From positions 124,001 to 188,000 of the forward strand of contig NZ_JBLFBO010000005.1 in the NCBI RefSeq assembly GCF_047338595.1: DNA of 64,000 nt, written 5' to 3'. Under the pieces are notes generated by a model. It had not been told where the DNA came from. It saw nothing but the letters and a program-made list of their open reading frames with translations, and did not search any database. Positions 18,612-27,062 of this stretch are shown one piece after another (the stretch's first letter is position 1; each line of letters begins with the position of its first letter). A program made the position numbers and the translations under genes. This DNA is from Nitrospira_D sp019636945. GTDB lineage: Bacteria; Nitrospirota; Nitrospiria; Nitrospirales; Nitrospiraceae.

Positions 18612-19616
18612 CTATGCGTTCGGTGAATCTTGGACCAACGATAAAATACTGGCCGATCGGGCTCTATTTCGCCCTTCTTGTTTGGCTTGATAGAGCGCTT
18701 GGTCTGCAGCCTTCACAAGATCGGTAGGAGAAGAGTGTCTGCTTGGGACAACGCAGGCGTACCCGACGCTGATGGTTACGGGCTCCCCATCGGTTTGTTG
18801 AATGGCAAGGGCCTCAACTCGGCGGCGAAGGCTTTCGGCGACTTGTGCCGCACCGTCTATTCCGGTCCCGGGGAGGACCGTGACGAACTCATCTCCGCCA
18901 TAGCGAGCGACCAAATCGCCTGGGCGATTCACGGCACTGGAAATTGCCGCGCAGACTTGCTTCAAACATTCATCCCCGGCAGTGTGTCCTTTGGAATCGT
19001 TATAGGCTTTGAATCGATCGATATCGAACATAATCAGAGAGAGCGGAGTCGATTCACGCAAGGCTCTTCGCCATTCCTGATCGAGGAAATCATCGAATTG
19101 GCGTCGGTTGGTGATGCCGGTCAACCCGTCTAAGCAGGAGAGCCGAAGCAACATTTGATTCGCTTCCTGGAGTTGACGCATGACTTCAAGGAGCTCGTGC
19201 TCTCGTGCACGGCGGCGGTCGATCTCATGAACGAGTCGGAGCACCGAGCGGACCCGCGTGAGGAGCTCAATCTTATTGATCGGTTTGGCGACATAGTCCA
19301 TCGCCCCTGCCGCGAATGCCAGTTGAAGATCCACAGGGTCCGTTTTTACGGTCACCATGATGACCGGGGTGTCACGGAAACGGTCGACCGCCTTTATCTG
19401 GCGGCAAGCTTCAATGCCGTTCATTTGCGGCATGAGCATATCCATGAGAATCAGATCAACACGCGCCAGGCCTTGTTTCCCTCCATCGAGACCGAGCTGT
19501 TTGAAGGCGGCCGCGGCGCAGTCCGTTGCAATGATATGCTCATAGCCTGCCGCAGATAGGATAGCCTGGAGCAGGAGCCGATCATCCGGCGAATCATCAA
19601 TGAGGAGGATGCTCAT
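18612..19616 (-). CDS. Response-regulator diguanylate cyclase (REC-GGDEF)
   Basis: From the ATG at 19616 (334 residues) the protein has a receiver domain with the phospho-acceptor Asp at residue 59 (LILMDMLMPQMNG), a coiled-coil linker and a GGDEF domain. The active site is intact as YGGDEF. An RPGD motif five residues before it forms the inhibitory I-site (RxxD), so product feedback is expected. It makes c-di-GMP from two GTP. The longer frame up to 19802 reads through non-conserved basic sequence and was rejected. It lies between the hybrid kinase and another receiver protein. Confidence 0.92.
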   Translation of the reverse strand: MSILLIDDSPDDRLLLQAILSAAGYEHIIATDCAAAAFKQLGLDGGKQGLARVDLILMDMLMPQMNGIEACRQIKAVDRFRDTPVIMVTVKTDPVDLQLAFAAGAMDYVAKPINKIELLTRVRSVLRLVHEIDRRRAREHELLEVMRQLQEANQMLLRLSCLDGLTGITNRRQFDDFLDQEWRRALRESTPLSLIMFDIDRFKAYNDSKGHTAGDECLKQVCAAISSAVNRPGDLVARYGGDEFVTVLPGTGIDGAAQVAESLRRRVEALAIQQTDGEPVTISVGYACVVPSRHSSPTDLVKAADQALYQAKQEGRNRARSASILSLVQDSPNA

Positions 19617-19663
19617 AGGTGTACCGGGACTGAGACAGATGCGAACTGGAAGAATCCTAACAG

Positions 19664-20302
19664 CTAGTCTTGGTAAACACCAGGATAAAGCTTTTTGAGG
19701 CAAGGTTGACAGATGCCGTGACTGAACTCGGCTTCCGAGTGTTCGCCGATATACTCTTCGATTTGTTGCCAGAACCCTCCATCGTTGCGGATTTTTTTGC
19801 ATGAGGCACAGATTGGAATCAAGCCCCGTAGCACTTTGACTTCCCGTAGAGCCTGCTGTAACTCTTCGTTCGTGCGGCGGAGCTCCGATTCACGCAACTT
19901 GCGGCAGTCCATTTCTTTCTTCAGTGTGATGGCGGAGGCGACTCGGGCGAGGAGCTCGACGCTTTTGACGGGCTTGTTGATATAGTCCATGGCTCCTGCG
20001 GAAAAGGCCTCCTGCAGGTTCTCGAGATCGTTCTTGGCCGTGACCATGATGATGGGAATGTCTCGAAGATGGGACTGTTGTTTGATGCTTCGGCATGCCT
20101 GCACCCCGTCGATTTCCGGCATGAGCACATCCATCAAGATCAAGTCGATATCGGTTGCCGCCTGTGTTCCGTCCAGATTCAACATTGAAAAGGCTGCCTG
20201 AGCGGACTCGGCTCCGAGAATCTGATCGTGGCCTGCTTTAGTCAGGATGGATCGGAGGAGCGCGTAGTGATCCGGTGAGTCGTCGACGATGAGAATGGCC
20301 AT
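19664..20302 (-). CDS. Response regulator with C-terminal Cys-motif domain
   Basis: The 212-residue protein starts at the ATG at 20302 with a receiver domain (Asp at residue 58 in LILMDVLMPEIDG), followed by a helical linker and a short tail carrying ICASCKKIRNDGGFW and later SHGICQPCLKKLYP. This CxxCKKIR...CxxC tail is common in receivers and PAS proteins of unknown output and may bind metal. Its receiver closely resembles that of the neighbouring diguanylate cyclase, so the two probably arose by duplication. It may compete for or share the same phosphodonor. Confidence 0.85.
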   Translation of the reverse strand: MAILIVDDSPDHYALLRSILTKAGHDQILGAESAQAAFSMLNLDGTQAATDIDLILMDVLMPEIDGVQACRSIKQQSHLRDIPIIMVTAKNDLENLQEAFSAGAMDYINKPVKSVELLARVASAITLKKEMDCRKLRESELRRTNEELQQALREVKVLRGLIPICASCKKIRNDGGFWQQIEEYIGEHSEAEFSHGICQPCLKKLYPGVYQD

Positions 20303-20381
20303 AGCTCTTACTCTACGGCTGAAATCGGATGAAACTGAAGTCGAGATTGGACTGGCCAGAGTAAACCACAAGCGGGAGGGG

Positions 20382-20828
20382 TCAGGAGAGCTTGTTCTTC
20401 ACAAGCTCGCTGACACGCTTGCCGTCGACAGTCTGTCCCCCAAGACGAGCCATGATCGCCTTCATCACCGCCCCCATATCCTTCATCGATCGAAACCCTG
20501 TATCGGCAATGACCGACGTGACCAGGGTCTCAAGTTCCTCAGGTGAAAGCGGTTTCGGAAGATAGGATTCAATGATCTCGATTTCTTGACGCTCCTTGGC
20601 GGCCAATTCTTGCCGTTGTGCTTTCTCAAACTGTTCAATTGACTCTCTGCGTTGCTTGACGAGTGTGGTCATGACTCGACTCATTTCAGCGTCATCAAGA
20701 TCGCGCTTCAGTTCTACCTCTTTATTCAACACCGCAGCTTTGATCATTCGGATCACATCCATGCGGAGTTGATTGCGTGATTTCATGGCGAATTTGAGGT
20801 CTTCGGTTAGGCGGTCATAGAGCGACAT
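20382..20828 (-). CDS. GatB/YqeY domain protein
   Basis: The 148-residue protein matches the YqeY family, related to the tail domain of the GatB amidotransferase subunit. It begins SLYDRLTEDLKFAMKSRN and contains EIEIIESYLPKPLSPEEL and GAVMKAIMARLGGQTVDGKRVSELV. The family binds tRNA-like substrates, but the physiological role is unclear. I chose the ATG at 20828; the open frame upstream to 21149 is low-complexity. It ends 79 bases before the response-regulator start and may be its operon leader. Confidence 0.9.
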   Translation of the reverse strand: MSLYDRLTEDLKFAMKSRNQLRMDVIRMIKAAVLNKEVELKRDLDDAEMSRVMTTLVKQRRESIEQFEKAQRQELAAKERQEIEIIESYLPKPLSPEELETLVTSVIADTGFRSMKDMGAVMKAIMARLGGQTVDGKRVSELVKNKLS

Positions 20829-20979
20829 GAGGGGCCTCTTTGTGGTGGCAGCGTTTGTGCTGCGGAGCATACCTGCCTTGTTCAAGTGAGTCAACGAGCT
20901 GGATTCTGAACGGCATTCAGAGGAAAGAGGTGGTATGATGCATAGGGTGGATCGTAGATCGTGGCCAAGGAGGAGGAGA

Positions 20980-21198
20980 ATGCTTGCAGAACTCATGGAG
21001 AGGGCAGGAGGCAGATGGTGCGTGGTGGTTGCGGTGGGGATCGGAGTGGCAATCGCGACGGGGTGTGCGACGGAATCACCTAAGCCAGCCCCGGCCATGA
21101 CGCCGGAACAGGTCAAGAGCAATGCCGACAAATCGTTTGAACGACTCAAACAAGAAGAGAAAAATCGCGCCGTCGGTTCCGAGGCTGCTCCTTACTGA
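20980..21198 (+). CDS. Small lipoprotein
   Basis: The 72-residue product starts at the ATG at 20980 behind a strong AAGGAGGAGGAG ribosome-binding site. It has a hydrophobic signal (VVVAVGIGVAIATGC) ending in a lipobox-like ATGC, so the mature protein would be a lipid-anchored peptide of about 38 residues rich in Lys, Glu and Ala. No known family. Its 3' end overlaps the 3' end of the opposing MFS gene by seven bases. Confidence 0.65.
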   Translation: MLAELMERAGGRWCVVVAVGIGVAIATGCATESPKPAPAMTPEQVKSNADKSFERLKQEEKNRAVGSEAAPY

Positions 21199-22592
21199 TT
21201 GAGACCGGTCGGCCTCCGCGAGAATTGGCGTAAAGGTTTCAAGAGCGGGAGTTCCCACAGCAGGCGGCGGTGGGCACGCTGTTCCACTTGGCGAGGTTCG
21301 TGAAACGTCCGGAGGAGTGTTGCTGAAACGATCAAGCGAAGCAGGCCGGAGAGAAAGAAGATAAACGGAATATTGGAGACAGGTTCGAGCAGGAAGGTTC
21401 CAAGATACAACTTGTTCGGTATCGTATTGATCAAGAGGCTTCCGGCTACGGTTCCCATGGCCCACCCGATGGCGTTCACGATACTTGAGACGGCGACTGC
21501 CTTCGCACGATCCGCGGGCTGTACGGCATCATAGACGTAATTGTTCAATCCGAGGCCTAATCCCGCCCAGACCACCCCTCCGAAGAAATTGACGGTAACA
21601 AGAAAGATCCAGATGCTGCTGAACAGATACAGCATCGGGAGGAATGCAACGAGGAGTCCGGTGAACGTGAGCAACGCCTTGTTGCCAAAACGATCACCGA
21701 ATTGCCCCCAGCCTGGTAAGGTCAGAAACTGACCGAGAATGCCTGCCGCGAGCCAGGTCCCATATTGCCAATGGGCCAGATGGAGATCCTGAATCAGGTA
21801 GAGGACGAAGAAGGGACCGGCGATCAGCACCGCGGCATGCATGAGTCCTGAAAAGAGTAAAAAATGGAAGAAGTTATGAGAGACGCCGGTGCGAAGAAAG
21901 TGCAGAAACCCTGTTGGAGCCTGACTGAGGTCATGCTGGGGGAAGCCGGTGACTGTATGGAGCAGAAGCGCCGAGGCACTCCGACAGAGCCCTGCCGTCA
22001 GAAAGATGATCGTGAAGCCTATCCATAATAGATTGAGTTTTTCAAAGAGACTCAATAAGGCCCCTGCTAAACAGAGCATTAGAAGGCTTGTGACGGCGAC
22101 CACTCGAGAGCGTTTGGCGAAATACGCTCCCCGCTCATTGGGGTCCAGTAATTCGGTGATGAGACTATTCCAGGCGGGAGACGTGAAATGGGTGCAGGTG
22201 AAATACACTGCAACCCCTGCAATGAGAAACCAGGGTCCATGTTCCGGCCAGAGTAGGGGCAATGCCAGGATTGGAATCCAGGAAACGGATTGGCCGATAA
22301 TACCCCAGTAGACTTGGGAGGCCTGGCTTGGGAACCAGTGCGAAATTTTGACGGAAATCAGCTGAGCCCAGGTGCCGAGAAGTTGGGGAATGGCCGAGAG
22401 GATACTTAATTGGAACGGTGTTGCGGAGAGGAGGATGGCGAAGGCTGAAAGGTAGTGTTCACCTCCTCCTTGGGCGACGGCTTGGAACATCCCATCACGA
22501 ATGCCGAAGCGCCGGCCAGATTCATGTGGGTCTGATACGATCAGGTGAGGTCGTTCGAGTGCATGTGAAGAGGGCACGGGCTGTTCAGTCAT
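21192..22592 (-). CDS. MFS transporter
   Basis: The 466-residue protein (ATG at 22592) has about twelve hydrophobic segments, with the N-terminal segments (including FAILLSATPFQLSILSAIPQLLG) and the AVAVSSIVNAIGWAMGTVAGSLL segment typical of the major facilitator superfamily. A central cytosolic loop separates two six-helix halves. No substrate-specific motif is recognisable. It is an inner-membrane transporter of unknown cargo and stands alone on this strand. Confidence 0.82.
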   Translation of the reverse strand: MTEQPVPSSHALERPHLIVSDPHESGRRFGIRDGMFQAVAQGGGEHYLSAFAILLSATPFQLSILSAIPQLLGTWAQLISVKISHWFPSQASQVYWGIIGQSVSWIPILALPLLWPEHGPWFLIAGVAVYFTCTHFTSPAWNSLITELLDPNERGAYFAKRSRVVAVTSLLMLCLAGALLSLFEKLNLLWIGFTIIFLTAGLCRSASALLLHTVTGFPQHDLSQAPTGFLHFLRTGVSHNFFHFLLFSGLMHAAVLIAGPFFVLYLIQDLHLAHWQYGTWLAAGILGQFLTLPGWGQFGDRFGNKALLTFTGLLVAFLPMLYLFSSIWIFLVTVNFFGGVVWAGLGLGLNNYVYDAVQPADRAKAVAVSSIVNAIGWAMGTVAGSLLINTIPNKLYLGTFLLEPVSNIPFIFFLSGLLRLIVSATLLRTFHEPRQVEQRAHRRLLWELPLLKPLRQFSRRPTGLNQ

Positions 22593-22699
22593 GCGATAAC
22601 ACTGCAATCACTCTACCATAGCATTGACCTGGTACAAGGTTTCATCAATGATTGCCGCATGGAATTGACCCCTGAGATCGAGGTCAGTACGATAATCCT

Positions 22700-23314
22700 A
22701 TGCGCTCTGAGGCCACTGTACGGCGAATGACGGAAGTCTGTGTGGTTGCAGGTATGCTGTCCATCACTCTTTACTGTCAGCAGGTGGGCGAGGCGAAGGA
22801 GCTTCTGCTACTGAAGGAACAGGAGTCGACTGAGGTTGGATCAACCCAGAGTCCGTCATTTGATGATCAACAAACCGGTATCCCGCAGTCGCTTTTTACA
22901 TGGGTTAAAATGGCCAAGGGGTTTGACGTGGAATGGGATACCTTTGGTCGAAAAGGGTGGTATACCCAAGATCCACGCTTAAAACCGATCGGACCTGGTT
23001 CTGTATTCACGCCAGAGATTCCAACCATTTATATCGTGTTTGAAGTGGCCCCTCTGGAAGACCCGACCCAGTTTGGAGTGCAATGGTATCGAGAGGAACC
23101 AAACAGTCAGATGCGTCAGGAACAGTTGGGCAAGGACGTGTTGGAACTGCCTGGCCATGAGCGATATGGATATCTGGAAATGACACGATCAGGCGACCGA
23201 TGGATCGTGGGCAACTACGTTGCCAAGATTTATATCGCGCCGATTGGCCAACAACCGTTTCATGCGGTGAATCAGGTCGGTACGATGCGATTTCGTGTCT
23301 TGCCGCCTGAATAA
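22700..23314 (+). CDS. Hypothetical exported protein
   Basis: The 204-residue protein begins with a signal-like segment (VCVVAGMLSITLYCQQVGEA). The mature part is beta-rich and Trp/Tyr-rich, with FDVEWDTFGRKGWYTQDPR and GDRWIVGNYVAKIYIAPIG; the latter resembles an Ig-like or jelly-roll strand pattern seen where a protein contacts a partner at the membrane surface. ATG at 22727 is an alternative start. I do not recognise the family. The next gene starts 36 bases after its stop and is likely co-transcribed. Confidence 0.6.
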   Translation: MRSEATVRRMTEVCVVAGMLSITLYCQQVGEAKELLLLKEQESTEVGSTQSPSFDDQQTGIPQSLFTWVKMAKGFDVEWDTFGRKGWYTQDPRLKPIGPGSVFTPEIPTIYIVFEVAPLEDPTQFGVQWYREEPNSQMRQEQLGKDVLELPGHERYGYLEMTRSGDRWIVGNYVAKIYIAPIGQQPFHAVNQVGTMRFRVLPPE

Positions 23315-23350
23315 GGCGTGATGAGGCAGGTTCCTTACAACAGGAGACAT

Positions 23351-23635
23351 ATGGGAGAGCGTCTGAAGATTACAGATCCTGAAAAACTAGCATTACTCTA
23401 TGAGCGATTCAGGGACGTGTGTTTGGTTGAGAAAGAGATTTGGAAAGAGATTTTTATGCCTCGCGATATCTCGCAGGGGCCGGTGCGGACGAACATTCAA
23501 GACCGTTATGAAGTTGAAATCGATGATCCTGCCGTCGAGGCCGCGCTTGATGACAATATCGTACTGGGATCGGCTGCCTTGGGGGCGGCGATCGAGGAGT
23601 ACCGTCAACACATCATGTTTTATCGGAACATGTGA
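23351..23635 (+). CDS. Hypothetical small protein
   Basis: This 94-residue acidic soluble protein starts at the ATG at 23351, which has AGGAG at 23342. It reads DPEKLALLYERFRDVCLVE near the N-terminus and ends with helical sequence (AALGAAIEEYRQHIMFYR). No signal peptide, metal motif or known fold is evident. It probably shares a transcript with the exported-protein gene upstream. Its stop codon overlaps a perfect inverted repeat. Confidence 0.6.
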   Translation: MGERLKITDPEKLALLYERFRDVCLVEKEIWKEIFMPRDISQGPVRTNIQDRYEVEIDDPAVEAALDDNIVLGSAALGAAIEEYRQHIMFYRNM

Positions 23636-23659
23636 CGCCCGCCAGGCTTGGCGGGCGTC
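23634..23659. terminator. Perfect 10-bp hairpin between converging genes
   Basis: gacgcccgcc and ggcgggcgtc pair completely around a six-base loop. The left arm starts inside the stop codon of the gene ending at 23635, and htpX converges from the right. No T-run follows on either strand, so it is either a bidirectional factor-dependent terminator or an mRNA 3'-end stabiliser. Confidence 0.55.
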
Positions 23660-23689
23660 AGACGAACTACGGCTGGGGTGTTGTTTCCG

Positions 23690-24604
23690 TTACAACTGCT
23701 CTAACGCTGCAATGCGTGCATCGATGGGTGGATGCGTTGCGAACAACTGCATGAAGCCGGAAGAGTTTCCTGAGATCTTCATCGTGGCTAAGGCGTCTTG
23801 ATTCGAGTATTCAAATTGCGCACGGTTGACCCAGCGGTCGATGCCTCGGAGGGCATTGATCATGGCGTCTTTCCCGTACACCTTGGCTGCGAATGCATCA
23901 GCGGCAAACTCGCGGCGGCGGGAATGCCATCCGATGACAATTGATGCAAGAATGGTGAGCACGACTTGCAGGAAGAAGTAGACGATCATCGCCAAGAAGG
24001 GGTTGCCTGCGGATCCCTCCTCACGATCTTGACTGGGTTGTGCAATCAGGTGAGATATAAAGTTACTGATGTAATAGACGAAGGTATTCATCAGACCGGC
24101 GAGAACGGTCGTGGTAAACATATCTCCGTTGTAGACATGCCCCATCTCATGGGCGAGCACGGCTTTGACTTCCTCTTCCTTTAGGTTTTGTAAGAGACCC
24201 GTGGATACAGCCACCATCGAGTTATTCTTGCTTGGACCAGTTGCGAAGGCGTTGGGGTCTGGCGAGTCATAGACCCACACTTCCGGCATGGTGATGTGGA
24301 GCCGTTGGGCAATCTCTTGAACCGACCCAAAGATGATGTGTTCGGCATGCGATCGGGGTTGGGTGATCTGTTGACAGCTCAGCATGGCGCGAGCCATCTG
24401 CTTAGAAAAGGCCAAGCTGATGAATGCCCCGCCGAACCCGATGACCAATGAGAAAACCAGCAGTTGCTGGTTGAATACTCCACGGACGTCAATCCCAAAT
24501 GCCGGTAATACGGTGTTGATTAAAAGATTGGCGGTGAATGACAGCGTGATAAAGATGAGAAAGTTTGCAATCAGGAACAAGCCAATACCTTTGAGCCACT
24601 TCAT
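23690..24604 (-). CDS. htpX: Membrane zinc protease HtpX
   Basis: HtpX degrades damaged inner-membrane proteins. From the ATG at 24604 (304 residues, GAAGGAGGATATCC upstream) there are two N-terminal membrane segments, the zinc site HEMGH at residues 152-156, two further membrane segments, and RREFAADAFAAKVYG supplying the third ligand. NAFATGP just before the catalytic site is also typical. Some homologues are under heat-shock or CpxR control, but I cannot confirm such a site here. The gene is monocistronic. Confidence 0.93.
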   Translation of the reverse strand: MKWLKGIGLFLIANFLIFITLSFTANLLINTVLPAFGIDVRGVFNQQLLVFSLVIGFGGAFISLAFSKQMARAMLSCQQITQPRSHAEHIIFGSVQEIAQRLHITMPEVWVYDSPDPNAFATGPSKNNSMVAVSTGLLQNLKEEEVKAVLAHEMGHVYNGDMFTTTVLAGLMNTFVYYISNFISHLIAQPSQDREEGSAGNPFLAMIVYFFLQVVLTILASIVIGWHSRRREFAADAFAAKVYGKDAMINALRGIDRWVNRAQFEYSNQDALATMKISGNSSGFMQLFATHPPIDARIAALEQL

Positions 24605-24673
24605 GGATATCCTCCTTCGCAATAAGCTTTCGCCTATGCAGTCATTTCAAAACCTGAACATGGAACAGCCAAC

Positions 24674-24679
24674 ATTATA
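24674..24679 (-). promoter_or_regulatory. Possible -10 element of htpX
   Basis: On the minus strand TATAAT lies about 70 bases before the htpX start, in an AT-rich stretch. No good -35 hexamer at standard spacing is seen, so the call is tentative. Confidence 0.3.
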
Positions 24680-24895
24680 CACAAAATACACAAACCAATT
24701 TATAGAGTCGCAGTATTCAAAGGCCGTTGCTTTCAACAAATAAGAATGTCTTGATGAAAGTCAAGGTGCTGGAAGTCGATGAAAGTACAATGAAAAGTTG
24801 ACCCTTTCCGGTGCTTCCTGTTAGAAATCTCTCATGATGTTCATGAAAAGGTCTTTTGGGCTCACCGACATGGAAGACATACCGGGAATCACGTG

Positions 24896-25951
24896 ATGGC
24901 TCACGACCTGGCGATCGACTCGTCCAAAAAGGAAACGTTGCTCCGTGACCTTTTGAAACAGGTTTCACGCTTGTTTTACACGACGTTAGTAGTGGTGCCT
25001 GCAAATGTGCGTGATCAGGTGGGGCTCGCGTATCTCTTTGCCCGGGCTGCCGATACCATTGCCGATACTGAACTCATCGATAGACCACGTCGACTTGGTT
25101 TTCTTCACCGCCTCAGGGAGCAATTTGTCAGTGAGCATCTCGACTGGGAGCAGATTCGGTCTATTCAACAGGCTGTTGGGTCGGTGCAACACGATTCGGC
25201 GGAGCGGATCCTGCTGGAACGGTTGGATGAGTGTTTCCAGCTATTTCTGGCTTGCTCATTGGACGACCAGCATCGGATTCGTCGCGTGATCGTCACGCTG
25301 ACGCAGGGAATGGAGATGGATCTCAATACGTTTCCCGATGCCGCTCCTGGCGAACTGACTGCGCTCAAGACCGTTGATGATCTAGACCGCTATACCTACT
25401 CGGTGGCTGGTTGTGTCGGCGAATTCTGGACAGCCGTGATGTGTGCCCATCGCAAGGCCCTCGTGGATTGGGATGTGCAACAGATGTCTGAGCGAGGGGT
25501 GCGGTTCGGGAAGGGGCTGCAGCTGACGAACATCGTCAAAGATATCGCCCACGATCTTCAGAAGGGGCGATGCTACATTCCTGAAACGATGCTAACCGAA
25601 GTCGGACTCAAACCCCACGATCTTTTGCGTCAGGATAACCTCACTCGCTTCAGGCCTGTGTTGAGCAAGCTTGTTCGTCTCGCACTGGAACACCTGGATC
25701 AGGGGTGGGCCTATACGATGGCGATACCACGCCATGAAACGCGGTTACGGCTGGCCTGTATGTGGCCGATCCTCTCTGCCGGTGAATCGCTCAAGCTTGT
25801 CATGAGTTCTCCGGACCTTTTGAGTCATGCAGTGAAGGTGAAGATTCCACGCAGCAAGGTCTATCAAATTATGGCCATGACCACGGGAACTGTTGCCTGC
25901 GGATACGCCGGGACCGCCTATTGGGGGCATTTGCGTAAGCAGATCGTCTGA
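24896..25951 (+). CDS. Squalene/phytoene synthase family protein
   Basis: This 351-residue enzyme belongs to the trans-isoprenyl head-to-head synthases. The first aspartate-rich motif reads ARAADTIADTE and the second NIVKDIAHDLQKGRCYIP. The first motif is closer to squalene synthase (farnesyl diphosphate farnesyltransferase) than to bacterial phytoene synthases. A C-terminal hydrophobic stretch (IMAMTTGTVACGYAGTAYWG) could anchor it to the membrane. Start is ATG 24896 or the preceding GTG; no clear ribosome-binding site is visible. Squalene for hopanoids is the likely product, but no other hopanoid gene is in the window. Confidence 0.82.
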   Translation: MAHDLAIDSSKKETLLRDLLKQVSRLFYTTLVVVPANVRDQVGLAYLFARAADTIADTELIDRPRRLGFLHRLREQFVSEHLDWEQIRSIQQAVGSVQHDSAERILLERLDECFQLFLACSLDDQHRIRRVIVTLTQGMEMDLNTFPDAAPGELTALKTVDDLDRYTYSVAGCVGEFWTAVMCAHRKALVDWDVQQMSERGVRFGKGLQLTNIVKDIAHDLQKGRCYIPETMLTEVGLKPHDLLRQDNLTRFRPVLSKLVRLALEHLDQGWAYTMAIPRHETRLRLACMWPILSAGESLKLVMSSPDLLSHAVKVKIPRSKVYQIMAMTTGTVACGYAGTAYWGHLRKQIV

Positions 25952-25972
25952 TCTTCCTGCCCCCTCTCCATC

Positions 25973-26275
25973 CTACTTTTTTTGCGGTTCCAACAGTTTG
26001 TCGCCTTTCTTGAATACAGCGTAGATCGCCTGTGATGGGCACGCGTCGAGGCAAAGCCGACAGCTTTCAAGGCAACGGGAGGGGTCGAACTTATAGGGAG
26101 GTGTCGAGAGCCAGGCGCTGGTCGGACAGATCGGAACACAGACGGCCTGGTGGGTACAACGGTCCGGATGCCGGACGAGATGATCACGAACGACCAACAT
26201 GGGCTTCACTCCTTCAAAGAGACCTTGCGAGAAGATCTCGAACATATTCTTGTTGGGTAAACTACTCACTTCCAT
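25973..26275 (-). CDS. Ferredoxin-like protein with two atypical Fe-S motifs
   Basis: The 100-residue protein has a bacterial ferredoxin fold signature with two Cys clusters. The first reads CTHQAVCVPICP: relative to CxxCxxCxxxCP the second Cys is Gln. The second reads CLESCRLCLDACP, with one extra residue between the first and second Cys. So one cluster could be [3Fe-4S] or use a non-Cys ligand. It is the last gene of a tight minus-strand cluster and overlaps its upstream neighbour by ten bases. Electron transfer is likely; the partner is unknown. Confidence 0.75.
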   Translation of the reverse strand: MEVSSLPNKNMFEIFSQGLFEGVKPMLVVRDHLVRHPDRCTHQAVCVPICPTSAWLSTPPYKFDPSRCLESCRLCLDACPSQAIYAVFKKGDKLLEPQKK

Positions 26276-26679
26276 TCCTTGACAAGTTCTTTCAACCGAT
26301 TCTTGAGCTCCGGAATTTGGTCCAAATTGTTTTGAATGGCGCCGATGATTTTTTCAAGCCGAGCCGAGCGAAGCGCCTCCTTGTCTTGCATTACCAGCCG
26401 GTCATACTCCTGATACGCCGCTCGGTGTTTGGGTTCCAGGTGTTGCCTCGCATCGAGCAGGGCCTGGCCCAACTCCCAAGGCTCCGGTGCCAATGGGGGA
26501 GCAATGGTAAACGAACCGTCCGTAAGCACTATCACCGAAGTGCCCGGTTTCCCACTCAACGGGATCACGTGCTCGATGGTTTTACCTTCACAGAGTGTCC
26601 AGTTCAGTGTGAGCCCTGGAAAGTGTTTCGTGAAGGCCACCTTTTCCATATTGGCCTTCCATTTGTCTTCAGTGGGCAT
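26266..26679 (-). CDS. Hypothetical protein of the redox cluster
   Basis: This 137-residue soluble protein starts with KWKANMEKVAFTKHFPG and ends with a Lys/Glu-rich helical region (QNNLDQIPELKNRLKELVKEW). A middle segment, GTSVIVLTDGSFTIAPPLAPEPW, reads as beta strands. I see no cofactor motif. It lies between two iron-sulphur protein genes, with an 18-base gap upstream and a 10-base overlap downstream, so it is probably part of the same redox unit. Confidence 0.6.
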   Translation of the reverse strand: MPTEDKWKANMEKVAFTKHFPGLTLNWTLCEGKTIEHVIPLSGKPGTSVIVLTDGSFTIAPPLAPEPWELGQALLDARQHLEPKHRAAYQEYDRLVMQDKEALRSARLEKIIGAIQNNLDQIPELKNRLKELVKEWK

Positions 26680-26697
26680 AGCGGTGATGGGGGCCGT

Positions 26698-27051
26698 CTA
26701 CGGCTGCTTGAGCGGAATGAGCTGCTGAGGAACCGGATGATCTGGCATGAGCAAGCGAGTCACGACCTCCCCTCGGAGGACATGGCGCTCCATGATCTCA
26801 GTCACGTCAGCTTCTGATCCGACCCAATACCAGACCCCCTCAGGGTAGATCACCACGCTCGGACCGAGTTCACAATGATCCAGGCAGCCTGCTTTATTGG
26901 CTCGGACGACACCTTTCAGATTGAGTCGTTTGGCTTCACTCTTGAAATAGGCGTGAAGCTTTTCAGATCCTAAATTGGCACAACAACCACGAGGGTCATC
27001 CTTCGGACGCTGGTTGGTGCACACGAAAATATGTCGCTGAAATGGTGGCAT
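26698..27051 (-). CDS. Thioredoxin-like [2Fe-2S] ferredoxin
   Basis: The 117-residue protein shows the pattern of the thioredoxin-like [2Fe-2S] ferredoxin family. It starts with HIFVCTNQRP, followed by a DDPRGCCANLGS segment and then ANKAGCLDHCELGPSVVIYPEG. These cysteines coordinate the cluster. It is cytosolic. In other bacteria such proteins accompany nitrogenase or hydrogenase genes, but none are in this window. It is the second gene of the four-gene minus-strand cluster. Confidence 0.85.
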   Translation of the reverse strand: MPPFQRHIFVCTNQRPKDDPRGCCANLGSEKLHAYFKSEAKRLNLKGVVRANKAGCLDHCELGPSVVIYPEGVWYWVGSEADVTEIMERHVLRGEVVTRLLMPDHPVPQQLIPLKQP

Positions 27052-27062
27052 AGACGTGTTTG

